Part shown: positions 29,554 through 39,834 of the stretch, in pieces
How the letters are laid out: each line of letters begins with the position of its first letter
Numbering within the stretch: position 1 is the stretch's first letter
From: Vibrio sp. HDW18
GTDB taxonomy: Bacteria > Pseudomonadota > Gammaproteobacteria > Enterobacterales > Vibrionaceae
Assembly: GCF_011306175.1 (NCBI RefSeq)
Contig: NZ_CP049913.1
Location: forward strand, 1,302,001 to 1,366,000
DNA: 64,000 nucleotides
Reading direction: 5' to 3'
Made by a program: the position numbers and the translations under genes
Notes under the pieces: model-generated
Databases searched by the model: none
What the model saw: only the letters and a program-made list of their open reading frames with translations
Told to the model about the DNA's origin: nothing

Positions 29554-30320
29554 TCATCGAGTTAAATTAAAGAGCAAGTTTGCGTTGGCGGTGGTTATTT
29601 GCTTGACCTCGGTTACGCTTAGCCCGCGTAGCTGGGCAATTTTCTCGGCAATTAAGCCTGTAAACATCGGTTCATTACGTTTACCACGGTGCGGAGCCGG
29701 CGCTAAATAAGGGCAGTCGGTTTCTAAAATTACATAATTGAGATCGAGCTGTGGGATCACTAGATCCATGCCGCTGTTTTTAAAGGTGCTCACACCGCCA
29801 ATACCGAGATGAAAACCCAGATCATTGATCGCTTTTGCGTCCTCGACACTGCCGCCAAAGCAGTGAAAAACGCCGCGTAAGCGACCATCTTGTGCCTGCT
29901 TGAGCAGCGCTAAGGTTTGCGCTAGAGAATCACGGGTATGAATCACTACTGGTAAATCCCACTCTTTTGCCCAGCCGAGTTGAGTTAAAAATGCCATTTC
30001 TTGCTCGGCTTGGAAGGTTTTATCCCAATACAGATCAATACCAATTTCACCAACCGCAATAAAAGTGTGGCGAGCAAACCACTGATAAAGGGTCGCTAAA
30101 GTTTGCTGTACATTGGCATCGACATAGCAAGGGTGTAAACCGAGCATCGAATAGCAAAGATCAGGGTAGGCCTGTTCGGTGGCGAGCATTGGGGCGAGTG
30201 AGGCCAGATCGATATTCGGCATTAGAATTTTTTCCACCCCGCTTGTCGTGCACGGGAGATCATTTCATCCCGATCGTGATCAAATTCGCTGGCATAAATG
30301 TGGGCGTGGCTATCAATCAT
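29554..30320 (-). pseudogene. TatD-family metal-dependent hydrolase, frameshifted
   Basis: Starting at ATG 30320 the protein begins MIDSHAHIYASEFDHDRDEM, with the HxH metal motif of TatD DNases, but the frame breaks at the C4 run at 30237-30240 (GGGG on the coding strand). Restoring one G rejoins it to EKILMPNIDLASLAPML and gives ~255 aa with SMLGLHPCYV, VGEIGIDLYWD, VVIHTRDS, GVFHCFGGS and LETDCPYLAP. A GTG start at 30237 could make the C-terminal 227 aa, but this lacks the HxH metal site. Divergent from hemB. Confidence 0.8.
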
Positions 30321-30479
30321 GGCTTCATTTCGAGTGCTGGGCGATGTGGCGAGTATACGTGAGTGTGAGCTCAAGGTCATTTTTGGCTTTTTGTAGGTTG
30401 AGCACTGGCATGCGAGAGAGAGAGTGATATGATTTTGCCCAACACTTCCCTCTGTGGCTGATTTTTGAGGCTCAGATAA

Positions 30480-31541
<1,062 letters not shown>

Positions 31542-31645
31542 AGTCTTAAATTCGGTTGTGCAAAGAGGCTTGATTTACACTTTGTATTGCACTCTTTTGC
31601 TGGCAGATTTTGATTTAAAATAGGTGTTTTAAGCGACCGATCATC

Positions 31646-31669
31646 AGGCTGACACAAGTCTGCCTTTTT
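31646..31669 (+). terminator. candidate terminator downstream of hemB
   Basis: AGGC-T-GAC pairs with GTC-T-GCCT around a 4-nt loop, followed by five T. Another imperfect hairpin lies just before it (about 31557-31605). Confidence 0.55.
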
Positions 31670-31719
31670 ACTGCCTGCGGCCAACTGCCGTGTCAGCGGT
31701 GACTATATAAGAGAACATT

Positions 31720-32157
31720 ATGTTAGTAAGGGTAGGGACTTTAGCGGAGGTGGTGCAAATCGTGGCAAAAATCAGCGAATTTGCCCAGTCTGAAAATGAG
31801 CAGAGCTTACAAGCGAGATTGGCTGATAAGCCAAGTTTAGTCTTGGTGGCGCAACAACATGATCAATTAGTTGGGTTCAAAATTGGCTATGCGCTCGATA
31901 GTGAAACCTTTTATAGCTGGTTTGGTGGTGTTGCTCCTGCGGCACGAGGCTGTGGCGTGGCACAGCGCTTATTGGACGCGCAAGAGGCATGGGCAGGGCA
32001 GCAAGGCTATCAACGCATCACCGTTAAATCGCGTAACCAGTTTCCGGCGATGTTGCGTCTATTGATTAAAAATAACTATCTAATTGAAGATTATGAAAAA
32101 AAATCGCCAGTGTTAGAAAGTCGGATCCATTTTGGCAAAGTGCTTAAAAATAAATGA
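31720..32157 (+). CDS. GNAT-family N-acetyltransferase
   Basis: 145 aa. The acetyl-CoA binding motif A is GVAPAARGCGVAQRLLDAQEAWA (Q/RxxGxG/A type), preceded by VGFKIGYAL and followed by VKSRNQFPAMLRLLIKNNY. The substrate is not evident. Single gene between hemB and ryhB. Confidence 0.85.
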   Translation: MLVRVGTLAEVVQIVAKISEFAQSENEQSLQARLADKPSLVLVAQQHDQLVGFKIGYALDSETFYSWFGGVAPAARGCGVAQRLLDAQEAWAGQQGYQRITVKSRNQFPAMLRLLIKNNYLIEDYEKKSPVLESRIHFGKVLKNK

Positions 32158-32186
32158 GATCTCTTATCATTTAGCTATTGACTATC

Positions 32187-32207
32187 AAATGAGAACTATT
32201 ATTATTA
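32187..32207. promoter_or_regulatory. Fur box at the ryhB promoter
   Basis: AAATGAGAACTATTATTATTA resembles the Fur consensus of repeated NATWAT units and overlaps the region expected for the -10 of ryhB. Under iron-replete conditions Fur would block transcription here. Confidence 0.7.
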
Positions 32208-32210
32208 ACC

Positions 32211-32430
32211 ATGTCTTAGGGAGCTAGCAACAGTTCACAAGGATGTTAAGTTACCCGCAATCGAGGCATCGGTGTGGCGTGATGTAACGACCGAATTGGC
32301 AGCTGTTCTTTTTGACACGACATTGCTCACATTGCTTCCAGTGTAATTTTTAGCTTATTGGTAAAGTGGATTTACAATTTAGCTTTAACCATCTTTGCTA
32401 GGCGACATCTTCCGGTGTCGCTTTTTCTTT
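32211..32430 (+). ncRNA. ryhB: RyhB, iron-responsive small RNA
   Basis: The core ACGACATTGCTCACATTGCT at about 32317-32336, continuing into TCCAGT, is identical to E. coli RyhB in its target-pairing region. The unit runs from just after the Fur box to an intrinsic terminator (GCGACA/TGTCGC, then TTTTTCTTT, 32402-32430), about 220 nt, matching the long RyhB known from V. cholerae rather than the 90-nt E. coli form. It represses iron-using proteins with Hfq when iron is scarce. The 5' end is inferred. Confidence 0.9.
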
Positions 32431-32831
32431 ATTCCATCGTGCCGATTTAGTTATCCACTGACCTCGGTTATTTCTCGCGCATCAAGTGGACAAATGAGTG
32501 TTTGAGTGACAATCATCCACCGTAGTTTATTGGTGTGAAATGGTATGAGCAAAAGGGCAGCGAGTGTCTTTTCCACAATTGATGATCTGAAAAAGATCAT
32601 TTCCCGCGTGGCTGATCCATTTTTTTATTGTTTAAAAACATTTAGTTGTATTTTATTTGCACGCGGTTTTTGGCGATTTTCAATCGACATGAAAAATTCT
32701 ATAAACAGACTTATCCACAGAGTGTCCGGCGAGAGTACAACCGAGAATATCCCCAGAATTAATCAAAAATGGTATCCAAACAGCAGTCGTGGCATCCTAG
32801 ACGCATTTACTCACGTTTGGATAATCCTTCT
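32431..32831. promoter_or_regulatory. polA upstream region with DnaA boxes
   Basis: No gene that I accept (an ORF from 32545 runs into polA out of frame). DnaA-type boxes: TTATCCACT 32451-32459 (one mismatch), TTTTCCACA 32569-32577 and TTATCCACA 32711-32719. The sequence ACAGACTTATCCACAGA is shared with the region at 29365. Confidence 0.5.
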
Positions 32832-35627
32832 ATGGCTCGTATACCTGACAATCCGCTGATTTTGATCGACGGTTCCTCTTACCTCTATCGTGCATTTCAT
32901 GCTTACCCGGGCACCATGAGTAATGGTGAGATCCCAACGAATGCCATTTACGGGGTGGTAAACATGATCCGTAGTATGATGCGCCAGTTTGCATCTGATC
33001 GCATGGCGGTGATTTTTGATGCCAAAGGTAAAACCTTTCGTGATGATTTGTATGACCAATATAAGGCCAATCGTCCGCCGATGCCCGATGAGCTACGTTG
33101 TCAGGTTGAGCCCCTGCATCAAGTCATTCGTGCGATGGGCTTACCACTGATCGCGATTGAAGGTGTTGAGGCTGATGATGTGATCGGCACGTTAGCCCGA
33201 CAAGCCTCACAAGCGGGGATGCCAGTGTTGATCAGTACTGGCGATAAAGATATGGCGCAACTGGTGGATGATAACGTCACCCTGATCAACACTATGACCA
33301 ATGTAGTGCTGGATCGTGATGGCGTGATTGAAAAATTCGGCATTCCACCAGAATTGATCATTGATTACCTCGCACTGATGGGCGACAAAGTCGATAACAT
33401 TCCCGGTGTGCCTGGGGTGGGGGATAAGACGGCGACCGCGCTTTTACAAGGCATTGGTGGTTTAGAGGCCCTGTATGCCAACTTAGATCAGATTGCCGGA
33501 TTAGGTTTTCGCGGTTCAAAAACCATGGCGCAAAAACTGCAAGAAAACCGTGACAATGCCGAGCTCTCTTATCAACTGGCGACCATCAAATGTGATGTCG
33601 AGCTTGAGGAATCTGCGCAAACTCTGCTAAAGCAAACGCCAGATCGTGATGCCTTGATCGCTCTTTATGGACAAATGGCCTTTAAAGCTTGGTTGAGTGA
33701 GCTGCTTGATGGTGGTACAGGGATCGTTGTTGCCGATGAGCAAAACCGAGCGGCGAGTGCCAGTGCGCTAAGCGGTGTGGCGGCGCTGGTTGAAAGTCCA
33801 GCGGTACACATCGACCGTAGCCAGTATCAAACCATCCTCAATGAGCAAGATTTCCAGCATTGGCTAGCAAAGTTACAACAAGCTGAGCTGTTTGCCTTTG
33901 ATACCGAAACCGACAGCCTCGATTATATGGTGGCTAACTTAGTCGGGATGTCGTTTGCGGTCGCAGAAGGTGAGGCGGCTTATCTACCTGTCGCGCACGA
34001 TTATCTGGATGCGCCGCAGCAGTTGGATCGCGCTTGGGTAATCGCCCAACTGAAACCGTTGCTCGAAGATGCTAATAAAGCCAAAGTTGGCCAAAACCTC
34101 AAATACGATGCGAGTGTGATGGCTCGTTACGGCGTTGAGCTGCGCGGTATTCACCACGATACTATGTTGCAATCCTACGTGTATAACAGCGTGGGCGGCA
34201 AACATGATATGGATAGTTTAGCGCTGCGCTTTTTACAGCACAGCTGTATCTCGTTTGAACAGGTGGCGGGTAAAGGCAAGAACCAACTCACCTTTAATCA
34301 AATTGCTTTACCAGAAGCTGCGCAGTATGCCGCGGAAGATGCCGATGTGACTTTGCGTTTGCATAAGCGTATTAACTCGTTGATTGAACAAGACGCTAAG
34401 CTTGCCCAAGTGTATCGCGAAATCGAAATGCCGTTGGTGCCAGTATTGTCACGCATTGAGCGCACTGGGGTGATGATTGATGAGATGTTGCTCAGCGCTC
34501 AATCGCAAGAAATTGCGCTACGTCTCGATGAGTTAGAACAACAAGCGTATCAACTGGCTGATCAGCCATTCAACCTCAGCTCCCCCAAGCAACTGCAAAC
34601 CATCTTATTTGAACAGATGAAGTTGCCTGTGCTGCAAAAAACGCCGTCCGGTACCCCTTCTACTAATGAAGAGGTGCTGCAAGAGTTGGCGCTCGATTAC
34701 CCACTGCCGAAAGTGCTGATTGAGTACCGCGGTTTGGCCAAGCTCAAATCGACCTATACCGATAAGCTGCCGAAGATGATCAACCCAAGTACTGGGCGCG
34801 TGCATACTTCCTACCATCAAGCGGTGACCGCGACCGGGCGTCTTTCTTCGACGGATCCCAATTTACAGAATATTCCCGTGCGTAATGAGCAAGGACGCCG
34901 CATTCGCCAAGCGTTTGTTGCTCCCCATGGTTGGAAAATCATGGCGGTCGACTACTCGCAAATCGAGCTGCGCATCATGGCGCATCTGTCGGGCGATCAA
35001 GCGTTACTCAACGCCTTCCGCTCTGGGCTAGATATTCATGCTGCCACCGCAGCGGAAATCATTGGCGTGCCGATTGATCAAGTGAGCAGCGAACAGCGCC
35101 GCCGCGCCAAAGCGGTCAACTTTGGTTTGATTTACGGAATGAGCGCCTTTGGGCTGGCGAAACAGCTGGGCATTGCGCGCAGTGAAGCACAGCAGTACAT
35201 GGATAAATATTTCGAACGTTATCCGGGTGTGATGCAGTATATGGAAGAGACACGTCGCCGCGCGGCCGAGCAGGGTTATGTTGAAACCATTTTCGGTCGC
35301 CGTTTACACCTGCCAGAAATTACTTCTCGTAATGCCATGCGGCGGAAAGCGGCTGAGCGTGCGGCGATCAATGCGCCGATGCAAGGCACCGCAGCCGACA
35401 TCATTAAAAAAGCCATGCTGTTAGTTGCCGAGTGGATTGAGCAACAAGGCGCAGGGCGGGTCAAATTACTGATGCAAGTGCACGATGAATTGGTATTTGA
35501 GGTTGAAGAGTCATCTTTATCCGAAATTGAAAGTAAAGTACAACAATTGATGGAAGCGGCGGCGGATCTGGATGTGCCTCTCGTTGCTGATGCTGGGCAT
35601 GGTGATAACTGGGATCAAGCCCACTAG
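32832..35627 (+). CDS. polA: PolA, DNA polymerase I
   Basis: 931 aa, all three domains. 5'-3' flap exonuclease (about 1-320; [31 protein letters not shown]), 3'-5' proofreading exonuclease with intact acidic pair in [13 protein letters not shown], and polymerase motifs A ([19 protein letters not shown]), B ([20 protein letters not shown]) and C ([12 protein letters not shown]). ATG 32832 is taken since residues from [16 protein letters not shown] match the family; the frame extends 21 codons further upstream. No strong ribosome binding site. Confidence 0.96.
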   Translation: MARIPDNPLILIDGSSYLYRAFHAYPGTMSNGEIPTNAIYGVVNMIRSMMRQFASDRMAVIFDAKGKTFRDDLYDQYKANRPPMPDELRCQVEPLHQVIRAMGLPLIAIEGVEADDVIGTLARQASQAGMPVLISTGDKDMAQLVDDNVTLINTMTNVVLDRDGVIEKFGIPPELIIDYLALMGDKVDNIPGVPGVGDKTATALLQGIGGLEALYANLDQIAGLGFRGSKTMAQKLQENRDNAELSYQLATIKCDVELEESAQTLLKQTPDRDALIALYGQMAFKAWLSELLDGGTGIVVADEQNRAASASALSGVAALVESPAVHIDRSQYQTILNEQDFQHWLAKLQQAELFAFDTETDSLDYMVANLVGMSFAVAEGEAAYLPVAHDYLDAPQQLDRAWVIAQLKPLLEDANKAKVGQNLKYDASVMARYGVELRGIHHDTMLQSYVYNSVGGKHDMDSLALRFLQHSCISFEQVAGKGKNQLTFNQIALPEAAQYAAEDADVTLRLHKRINSLIEQDAKLAQVYREIEMPLVPVLSRIERTGVMIDEMLLSAQSQEIALRLDELEQQAYQLADQPFNLSSPKQLQTILFEQMKLPVLQKTPSGTPSTNEEVLQELALDYPLPKVLIEYRGLAKLKSTYTDKLPKMINPSTGRVHTSYHQAVTATGRLSSTDPNLQNIPVRNEQGRRIRQAFVAPHGWKIMAVDYSQIELRIMAHLSGDQALLNAFRSGLDIHAATAAEIIGVPIDQVSSEQRRRAKAVNFGLIYGMSAFGLAKQLGIARSEAQQYMDKYFERYPGVMQYMEETRRRAAEQGYVETIFGRRLHLPEITSRNAMRRKAAERAAINAPMQGTAADIIKKAMLLVAEWIEQQGAGRVKLLMQVHDELVFEVEESSLSEIESKVQQLMEAAADLDVPLVADAGHGDNWDQAH

Positions 35628-35660
35628 CTTAAACTATCAGCAAAAAATAGCGATTACCTC

Positions 35661-35690
35661 AGCCAGTGCCAGCTCGCTGGCTTTTTTTTG
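35661..35690 (+). terminator. intrinsic terminator after polA
   Basis: AGCCAG/CTGGCT stem (alternatively GCCAGC/GCTGGC) followed by eight T, 34 bp past polA. Confidence 0.8.
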
Positions 35691-35802
35691 TACTGAAAAA
35701 ATCATACTGAGTTCAGATTGTTATGTTGCTTAATGAAAAATTCATGAAAATTAACTACAAAAAATATTTTCAATCCTGATCAATTGTTGTACATTAACTC
35801 GC

Positions 35803-35910
35803 GTAGGGTACAGAGGTAAGATGTTCTATCTTTCAGACCTTTTGTTTCACGTTATTGGATTAGGCTGATTCAGCCGCCCCAGTCACCATTTGACTGGGGC
35901 GTTTTTTATT
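35803..35910 (+). ncRNA. spf: Spot 42 small RNA
   Basis: GTAGGGTACAGAGGTAAGAT opens the RNA exactly as in E. coli Spot 42; the GCCGCCCCAGTCA...TGACTGGGGCG terminator and TTTTTTATT end it, giving 108 nt. A TACATT about 8 bases upstream of the start fits a -10. In E. coli Spot 42 is repressed by cAMP-CRP and silences secondary carbon-source genes. It lies between polA and engB, the conserved location. Confidence 0.96.
35821..35868 (+). CDS. SpfP-like 15-aa peptide encoded inside Spot 42
   Basis: ATG 35821 to TGA 35866 reads MFYLSDLLFHVIGLG, preceded by AGAGG. The E. coli sequence from memory is MFYLSDLLLHVIGFG, so the frame, length and stop are kept while codons differ. A small protein from Spot 42 (SpfP), reported to act with CRP, is known in E. 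coli; whether it is made here is inference. Confidence 0.55.
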   Translation: MFYLSDLLFHVIGLG

Positions 35911-36200
35911 GGGCGCAATTTAACTTTTATAGCCCCTAGTTGGCTGGCTTTACGGCAGCATTTGGCGTGCTCTGCAATCTTGGGGTAAGTGCTGGCGAGG
36001 CCATCATCTCAGGTCGATTGTGTAATTAAACACCATTCACACTTTGATTATTTCTAAATAGAAATCAAGTCCCCCAAAACGCGATAATTATCCAGGATTT
36101 TTAATTCATTCTATTGAATATCAATAAGATTATTTTTTTGAACGCTAGTTTTAATTCGATGGATGCTGACTTGAAAAACGCAGATTTTTGCGGAATGCTT
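35911..36200. other. intergenic stretch downstream of spf
   Basis: AT-rich from about 36000. No gene seen. A TTGAAT at 36114 and several A/T-rich boxes may be promoter elements for the RNA that ends at 36267. Confidence 0.35.
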
Positions 36201-36210
36201 GGCAGATAAT

Positions 36211-36267
36211 AATAACGATTGTTTTCTCTCCCGTTGCCCCACCAAGCTGGTGGGGACTTTATTTTTT
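36211..36267 (+). ncRNA. candidate small RNA downstream of spf
   Basis: A strong intrinsic terminator (CCCCACCA/TGGTGGGG, then ACTTTATTTTTTG, 36237-36267) stands 330 bp beyond the spf terminator with no gene to terminate. GATAAT at 36205-36210 could be the -10 of a short RNA of about 55 nt. From memory, a ~60-nt RNA near spf has been reported in Aliivibrio. The 5' end here is a guess and the -35 is poor. Confidence 0.4.
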
Positions 36268-36349
36268 GTTTGCGAGTCTGGGTGATGGCGCGGTTATCGC
36301 TGGTGTCTGTTGCCAAAACCATCGCGATCAAAATTTAATCTTGCCGAGA

Positions 36350-36374
36350 TAAAAAACCTCGCGACGGCGAGGTT
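36350..36374 (-). terminator. intrinsic terminator after engB
   Basis: AACCTCGC/GCGAGGTT stem with 4-nt loop; the minus strand continues with TTTTTTATC. It lies 25 bp past the engB stop. Confidence 0.85.
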
Positions 36375-36398
36375 AATCATGGGTTGGCAGTTCACTTA

Positions 36399-37055
36399 TT
36401 ACTCGCTTGGCGCAGACGGCTCATCTTGTGGCATAGGCGCTAGAGCGGCCAACATCGGCGCGTACCATTGATCGAGTTTGGCGCGCAGTACATCGACTCC
36501 AATTCCATTTAATGACGAGAAAGCATCGACCTGCACATCGCCACCTAATTTAGCCGCATCTTCACGCACTTTCTGCACTTGCGCTTTGCGTGCGCCACTT
36601 TTTAGTTTATCGGCTTTGGTCAGCATCACTTGTACTGGAATACCGCACTCAATGGCCCAGACGATCAGTTGCTGATCGAGATCTTTCATTGGATGGCGAA
36701 TATCCATCAGCACCACTAGGCCTTTTAGGCAGCGGCGTTTTTGCAAATATTCACCCAGCGCTCGTTGCCATTTGAGTTTCATCTCTAGCGGAACTTGTGC
36801 AAAACCATAGCCCGGTAAATCAACAATATGGCAACCTTCAGTGACTTTAAACAGGTTAATCAACTGAGTCCGACCTGGAGTTTTACTGGTTTTCGCCAAG
36901 TTTTTCTGATTGGTCAGGCGATTGAGGGAACTTGACTTACCAGCATTCGAGCGTCCTGCAAACGCAATTTCGATACCTTCATCTTCAGGAAGATGGCGAA
37001 TATCTGGCGCACTGGTAATGAAATGCGTGTTTTGGTAATGAATTTTTACGCTCAC
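36399..37055 (-). CDS. engB: EngB/YsxC GTPase, ribosome biogenesis
   Basis: 218 aa TRAFAC GTPase needed for 50S assembly and cell division. G1 [10 protein letters not shown]2 TPGRTQ, G3 [10 protein letters not shown]4 TKADK and G5 SSLNG are all present. A proline/serine acidic tail ([12 protein letters not shown]) extends past the family core. Divergent from the cytochrome c4 gene. Confidence 0.95.
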   Translation of the reverse strand: MSVKIHYQNTHFITSAPDIRHLPEDEGIEIAFAGRSNAGKSSSLNRLTNQKNLAKTSKTPGRTQLINLFKVTEGCHIVDLPGYGFAQVPLEMKLKWQRALGEYLQKRRCLKGLVVLMDIRHPMKDLDQQLIVWAIECGIPVQVMLTKADKLKSGARKAQVQKVREDAAKLGGDVQVDAFSSLNGIGVDVLRAKLDQWYAPMLAALAPMPQDEPSAPSE

Positions 37056-37206
37056 TATGTTAACTCCATCTCGACTTTGTGTAGTCGATTAATTACTTTT
37101 TTGTGAAATTGTGTAAAATAACTGTGCTTAGCATGTGGTCGCCGATTATACCATGAGAGGTGGCCCTGAGTGGTATTGGAAGCTTGATAATTATAAATGG
37201 AATGTC

Positions 37207-37824
37207 ATGAATAAATTAGCCCTCATTATAATGGTTTTCGCCAGCGGCTCGGTGTGGGCTCAAGCGGATATCGAAGCGGGTAAAGCGAAATCGATCACCT
37301 GTGCCGCCTGTCATGGTAGTGATGGTAATAGCCAACTCACCAACTATCCCAAATTGGCTGGCCAGCATCAAAAATACCTGTATAAACAACTTACCGATCT
37401 CAAGCTTGGGGCAAGCAGTGGCGGCCAACAAGGTCGCTACGATCCGGTGATGAGTGCAATGGCAATGCCACTGAACGAGCAAGATATCGCTGATTTAGCC
37501 GCTTATTTCTCTTCCTTACCCATTTCATCGAACACCACGCCGCCAGAGGTGGTTGAACAAGGCCGAGTGCTGTATAGCGCCGGTGATGCGTCACGCAGTT
37601 TAACGGCTTGTATCGCGTGCCATGGTCCGCGTGGCAATGGTAGTGAGCTCTCTGGGTTTCCCAAAATTTCCGGTCAACACGCCGACTATATTAAGGCTCA
37701 GTTACAGAAATTTCGTGCCAGCACGCGCAGTAATGACATGAATGAGATGATGCGTGACATTGCACATAAACTGACCGATGCGGATATCGATACTCTGTCG
37801 CAATACGTTGGTGGCTTGCACTGA
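37207..37824 (+). CDS. cytochrome c4, periplasmic di-haem
   Basis: 205 aa from ATG 37207. Signal peptide MNKLALIIMVFASGSVWA, then two cytochrome c domains with haem sites CAACH (about residue 37) and CIACH (about 137), each with a downstream Met ligand region (MAMPLNEQD; MNEMMRDIA). It passes electrons from the bc1 complex to terminal oxidases. The frame is open to 37135, but only the later start gives a signal peptide at the N-terminus. Confidence 0.93.
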   Translation: MNKLALIIMVFASGSVWAQADIEAGKAKSITCAACHGSDGNSQLTNYPKLAGQHQKYLYKQLTDLKLGASSGGQQGRYDPVMSAMAMPLNEQDIADLAAYFSSLPISSNTTPPEVVEQGRVLYSAGDASRSLTACIACHGPRGNGSELSGFPKISGQHADYIKAQLQKFRASTRSNDMNEMMRDIAHKLTDADIDTLSQYVGGLH

Positions 37825-38017
37825 TCCGCGTCTAGCGCCGATTGAGTCGCGCCAGTCAAAAATAAGGTCGGCACTTTTGCCGGTTAAGTGGTCGCGAGCG
37901 ACTTATTCGGCGAGTGTATGCGGTATTTTTTGGTTAGGTTGATGAGAAAATCGCCTTTTATACTCCACTCTATGGGCAGTTTCTGGTATGTTGCGCATCC
38001 CGTTGGAGGAGGTCAGC

Positions 38018-38656
38018 ATGCATTCATGCCCGTTATGTCACAGTGAAAACAGCCAAGCTTATTTTAGCGATCCGCAGCGCCGCTATTTTCAATGTCAACA
38101 GTGTGCGCTGGTGTATGTCGATCCTGCGCAGCGGTTAAGTGCCGATCGTGAAAAAAGCTTCTATGATTTACATCAGAATACGCCAACCGATTTAGGTTAT
38201 CGGCGTTTTTTGTCACGCGTTGCCGCGCCAATGCTGGAGCGAGTCCCTCCCCAATCGGAAGGGTTAGATTTTGGCTGTGGCCCGGGTCCAACCTTATCCT
38301 TGATGTTAGAAGAGGCCGGCCATCGCATCGCGCTGTACGACATTTTCTATCATCCTGATACGGCGGTGTTGCACCGCCAATATGATTTTATGACTGCGAC
38401 CGAGGTGATTGAGCATCTGCATGATCCGCACCGCGTGTGGCAGCAATGGTTAAATTTAGTTAAGCCAGGCGGTTGGATTGGTCTGATGACGAAAATGGTC
38501 AAAGACTTAGACGCATTTGCTGGTTGGCACTATAAAAATGATCTCACCCATGTGATCTTTTTTAGTCGTGCCACGTTTCAGTATCTGGCCGAGCGGGATA
38601 AGCTCGAACTTGAATTTATTGGTAATGATGTAATTTTACTGAGGAAAGCCCAGTAA
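38018..38656 (+). CDS. class I SAM methyltransferase with Cys-rich N-terminus
   Basis: 212 aa. CPLCHS and CQQCAL at residues 4-30 form a four-Cys zinc ribbon, and the SAM motif is GLDFGCGPGPTLSLML followed by MTATEVIEHLHDP. This is the methyltransf_23-like layout, whose substrates are mostly unknown. The start follows GGAGGAGG. Its stop overlaps yihI (TAATG), so the two are coupled. Confidence 0.82.
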   Translation: MHSCPLCHSENSQAYFSDPQRRYFQCQQCALVYVDPAQRLSADREKSFYDLHQNTPTDLGYRRFLSRVAAPMLERVPPQSEGLDFGCGPGPTLSLMLEEAGHRIALYDIFYHPDTAVLHRQYDFMTATEVIEHLHDPHRVWQQWLNLVKPGGWIGLMTKMVKDLDAFAGWHYKNDLTHVIFFSRATFQYLAERDKLELEFIGNDVILLRKAQ

Positions 38657-39198
38657 TGAGCCGTTCAAAGAAATCGAGAAAACCGGGTACCAACAGTAAC
38701 GATCAACTGGTGGTAATGCGCACACGTAGCGAATCCGAATTGGAAAGCCGCCTGCGTAAAAAAATGAAAAAACGTAAAGGCTTAAAGTCTGGTAGCCGCC
38801 ATTCTGAAGGCAGTGAAAGCCAGATGCGTCAAGCGGCGCAGCAGCGCGATCCACGTTTAGGCAGTCAGAAAAAAATTCCATTGATTGTGCAAGCGCCGAA
38901 AAAGCTCAATAAGCAAGAGCGCAAATTGGCGGCAGAGCAAGAGCTGGCATTATTAGAAAAAGATGCACAACTTAACGTACTGCTCGACCGGCTTGATAAT
39001 GGCGAAAAATTGGGTACCGGTTTGCAGAAATATGTGGATGAGAAACTCGATCGGATTGAAATGCTGATGGATCAACTCGGTCTGCTCGATGATGAACCGG
39101 CGCCCGCTCCGGTTGTGCAACCAAGCAAAAAGCATAAAACGGAAGATGATCTGCTGGCCGAGTTTGAACAACTGGACGTTGATAAATACCAAGACTAA
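38656..39198 (+). CDS. yihI: YihI, GTPase-activating protein for Der
   Basis: 180 aa, highly charged. Basic N-terminus MSRSKKSRKPG and RKKMKKRKGLKSG, then the conserved helical block ALLEKDAQLNVLLDRLDNGE and VDEKLDRIEMLMDQLG, and an acidic tail. YihI stimulates the GTPase Der (EngA) in ribosome assembly. It lies upstream of hemN, as in E. coli. Confidence 0.92.
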   Translation: MSRSKKSRKPGTNSNDQLVVMRTRSESELESRLRKKMKKRKGLKSGSRHSEGSESQMRQAAQQRDPRLGSQKKIPLIVQAPKKLNKQERKLAAEQELALLEKDAQLNVLLDRLDNGEKLGTGLQKYVDEKLDRIEMLMDQLGLLDDEPAPAPVVQPSKKHKTEDDLLAEFEQLDVDKYQD

Positions 39199-39207
39199 GG
39201 AGCGCTG

Positions 39208-39696
39208 ATGAACGCAATGCTACTGGTTAGCGTCGCGGGCGCAATTGTGGTGGCGCTCGCCAGTTACGCAGCTTATTTGCTATGGCAGGTGAAGGTACAG
39301 CAAACTTTGCAGCGCCAACATCAACAGCTAGCGATTGACAAGCGTAATGCCAATATTTTTGACAGTGTAGTTATTCTCTGCTCTGCCGGAATGCAAGGTC
39401 AGTGTGATTTGTCGGAAGTCAGCATCCGTATTTACAGCATGATGAATTATGTGCAAGGCGAATCGCGAGTTGATGTTGAACAAGATTATCCGGCGCTGAG
39501 TGAGCTGTATCATTTGGTCAAAGAGATGCCACGCGGCGAAGCGCGTCAGCAGTTGCCCAAGCCTCAGCGGATGCAACACAATCTGGCGCGTAAAAAGGCG
39601 GAAAGTCGTTTGCAGGATGCGATCATCGCAGAGCTTGGCGCTCTCAAACAGCGCATTCAGCCGCTGAATAAACAAATCTTGGTGCAGATGGTGTGA
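39208..39696 (+). CDS. DUF2489-family membrane-anchored protein
   Basis: 162 aa: one N-terminal membrane helix (about 4-26) and a soluble helical domain (LWQVKVQQTLQRQHQQLAID, CSLxxxxIR-type core with Cys in ILCSAGMQGQCDLSEVSIRI). This family sits between yihI and hemN in related bacteria; function unknown. Start follows AAGGAG by 5 bases. Confidence 0.8.
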   Translation: MNAMLLVSVAGAIVVALASYAAYLLWQVKVQQTLQRQHQQLAIDKRNANIFDSVVILCSAGMQGQCDLSEVSIRIYSMMNYVQGESRVDVEQDYPALSELYHLVKEMPRGEARQQLPKPQRMQHNLARKKAESRLQDAIIAELGALKQRIQPLNKQILVQMV

Positions 39697-39834
39697 AACT
39701 AACCCTAAAGGGTGAGTGATCGCGCTAGCAGAATCGGATATTTTGTTAGCAAATCTTATTGTGTCACCCGGCGTCGAGCGAGGTCGTGTGGCACAATAAT
39801 CGGCCAACCATTGAGCAAAACGGAACGTTTCACT

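Noticed and set aside
32545..32859. 104-codon ORF overlapping the polA start
   Set aside because: Out of frame with polA, runs through DnaA boxes and the polA start region; no family resemblance.
35835..35856. Possible second parS in TGTTTCACGTT
   Set aside because: Only a half-site; it is part of the conserved Spot 42 sequence.
36100..36267. CsrB/C-type RNA downstream of spf
   Set aside because: Too few GGA motifs in loops for a CsrA-sequestering RNA.
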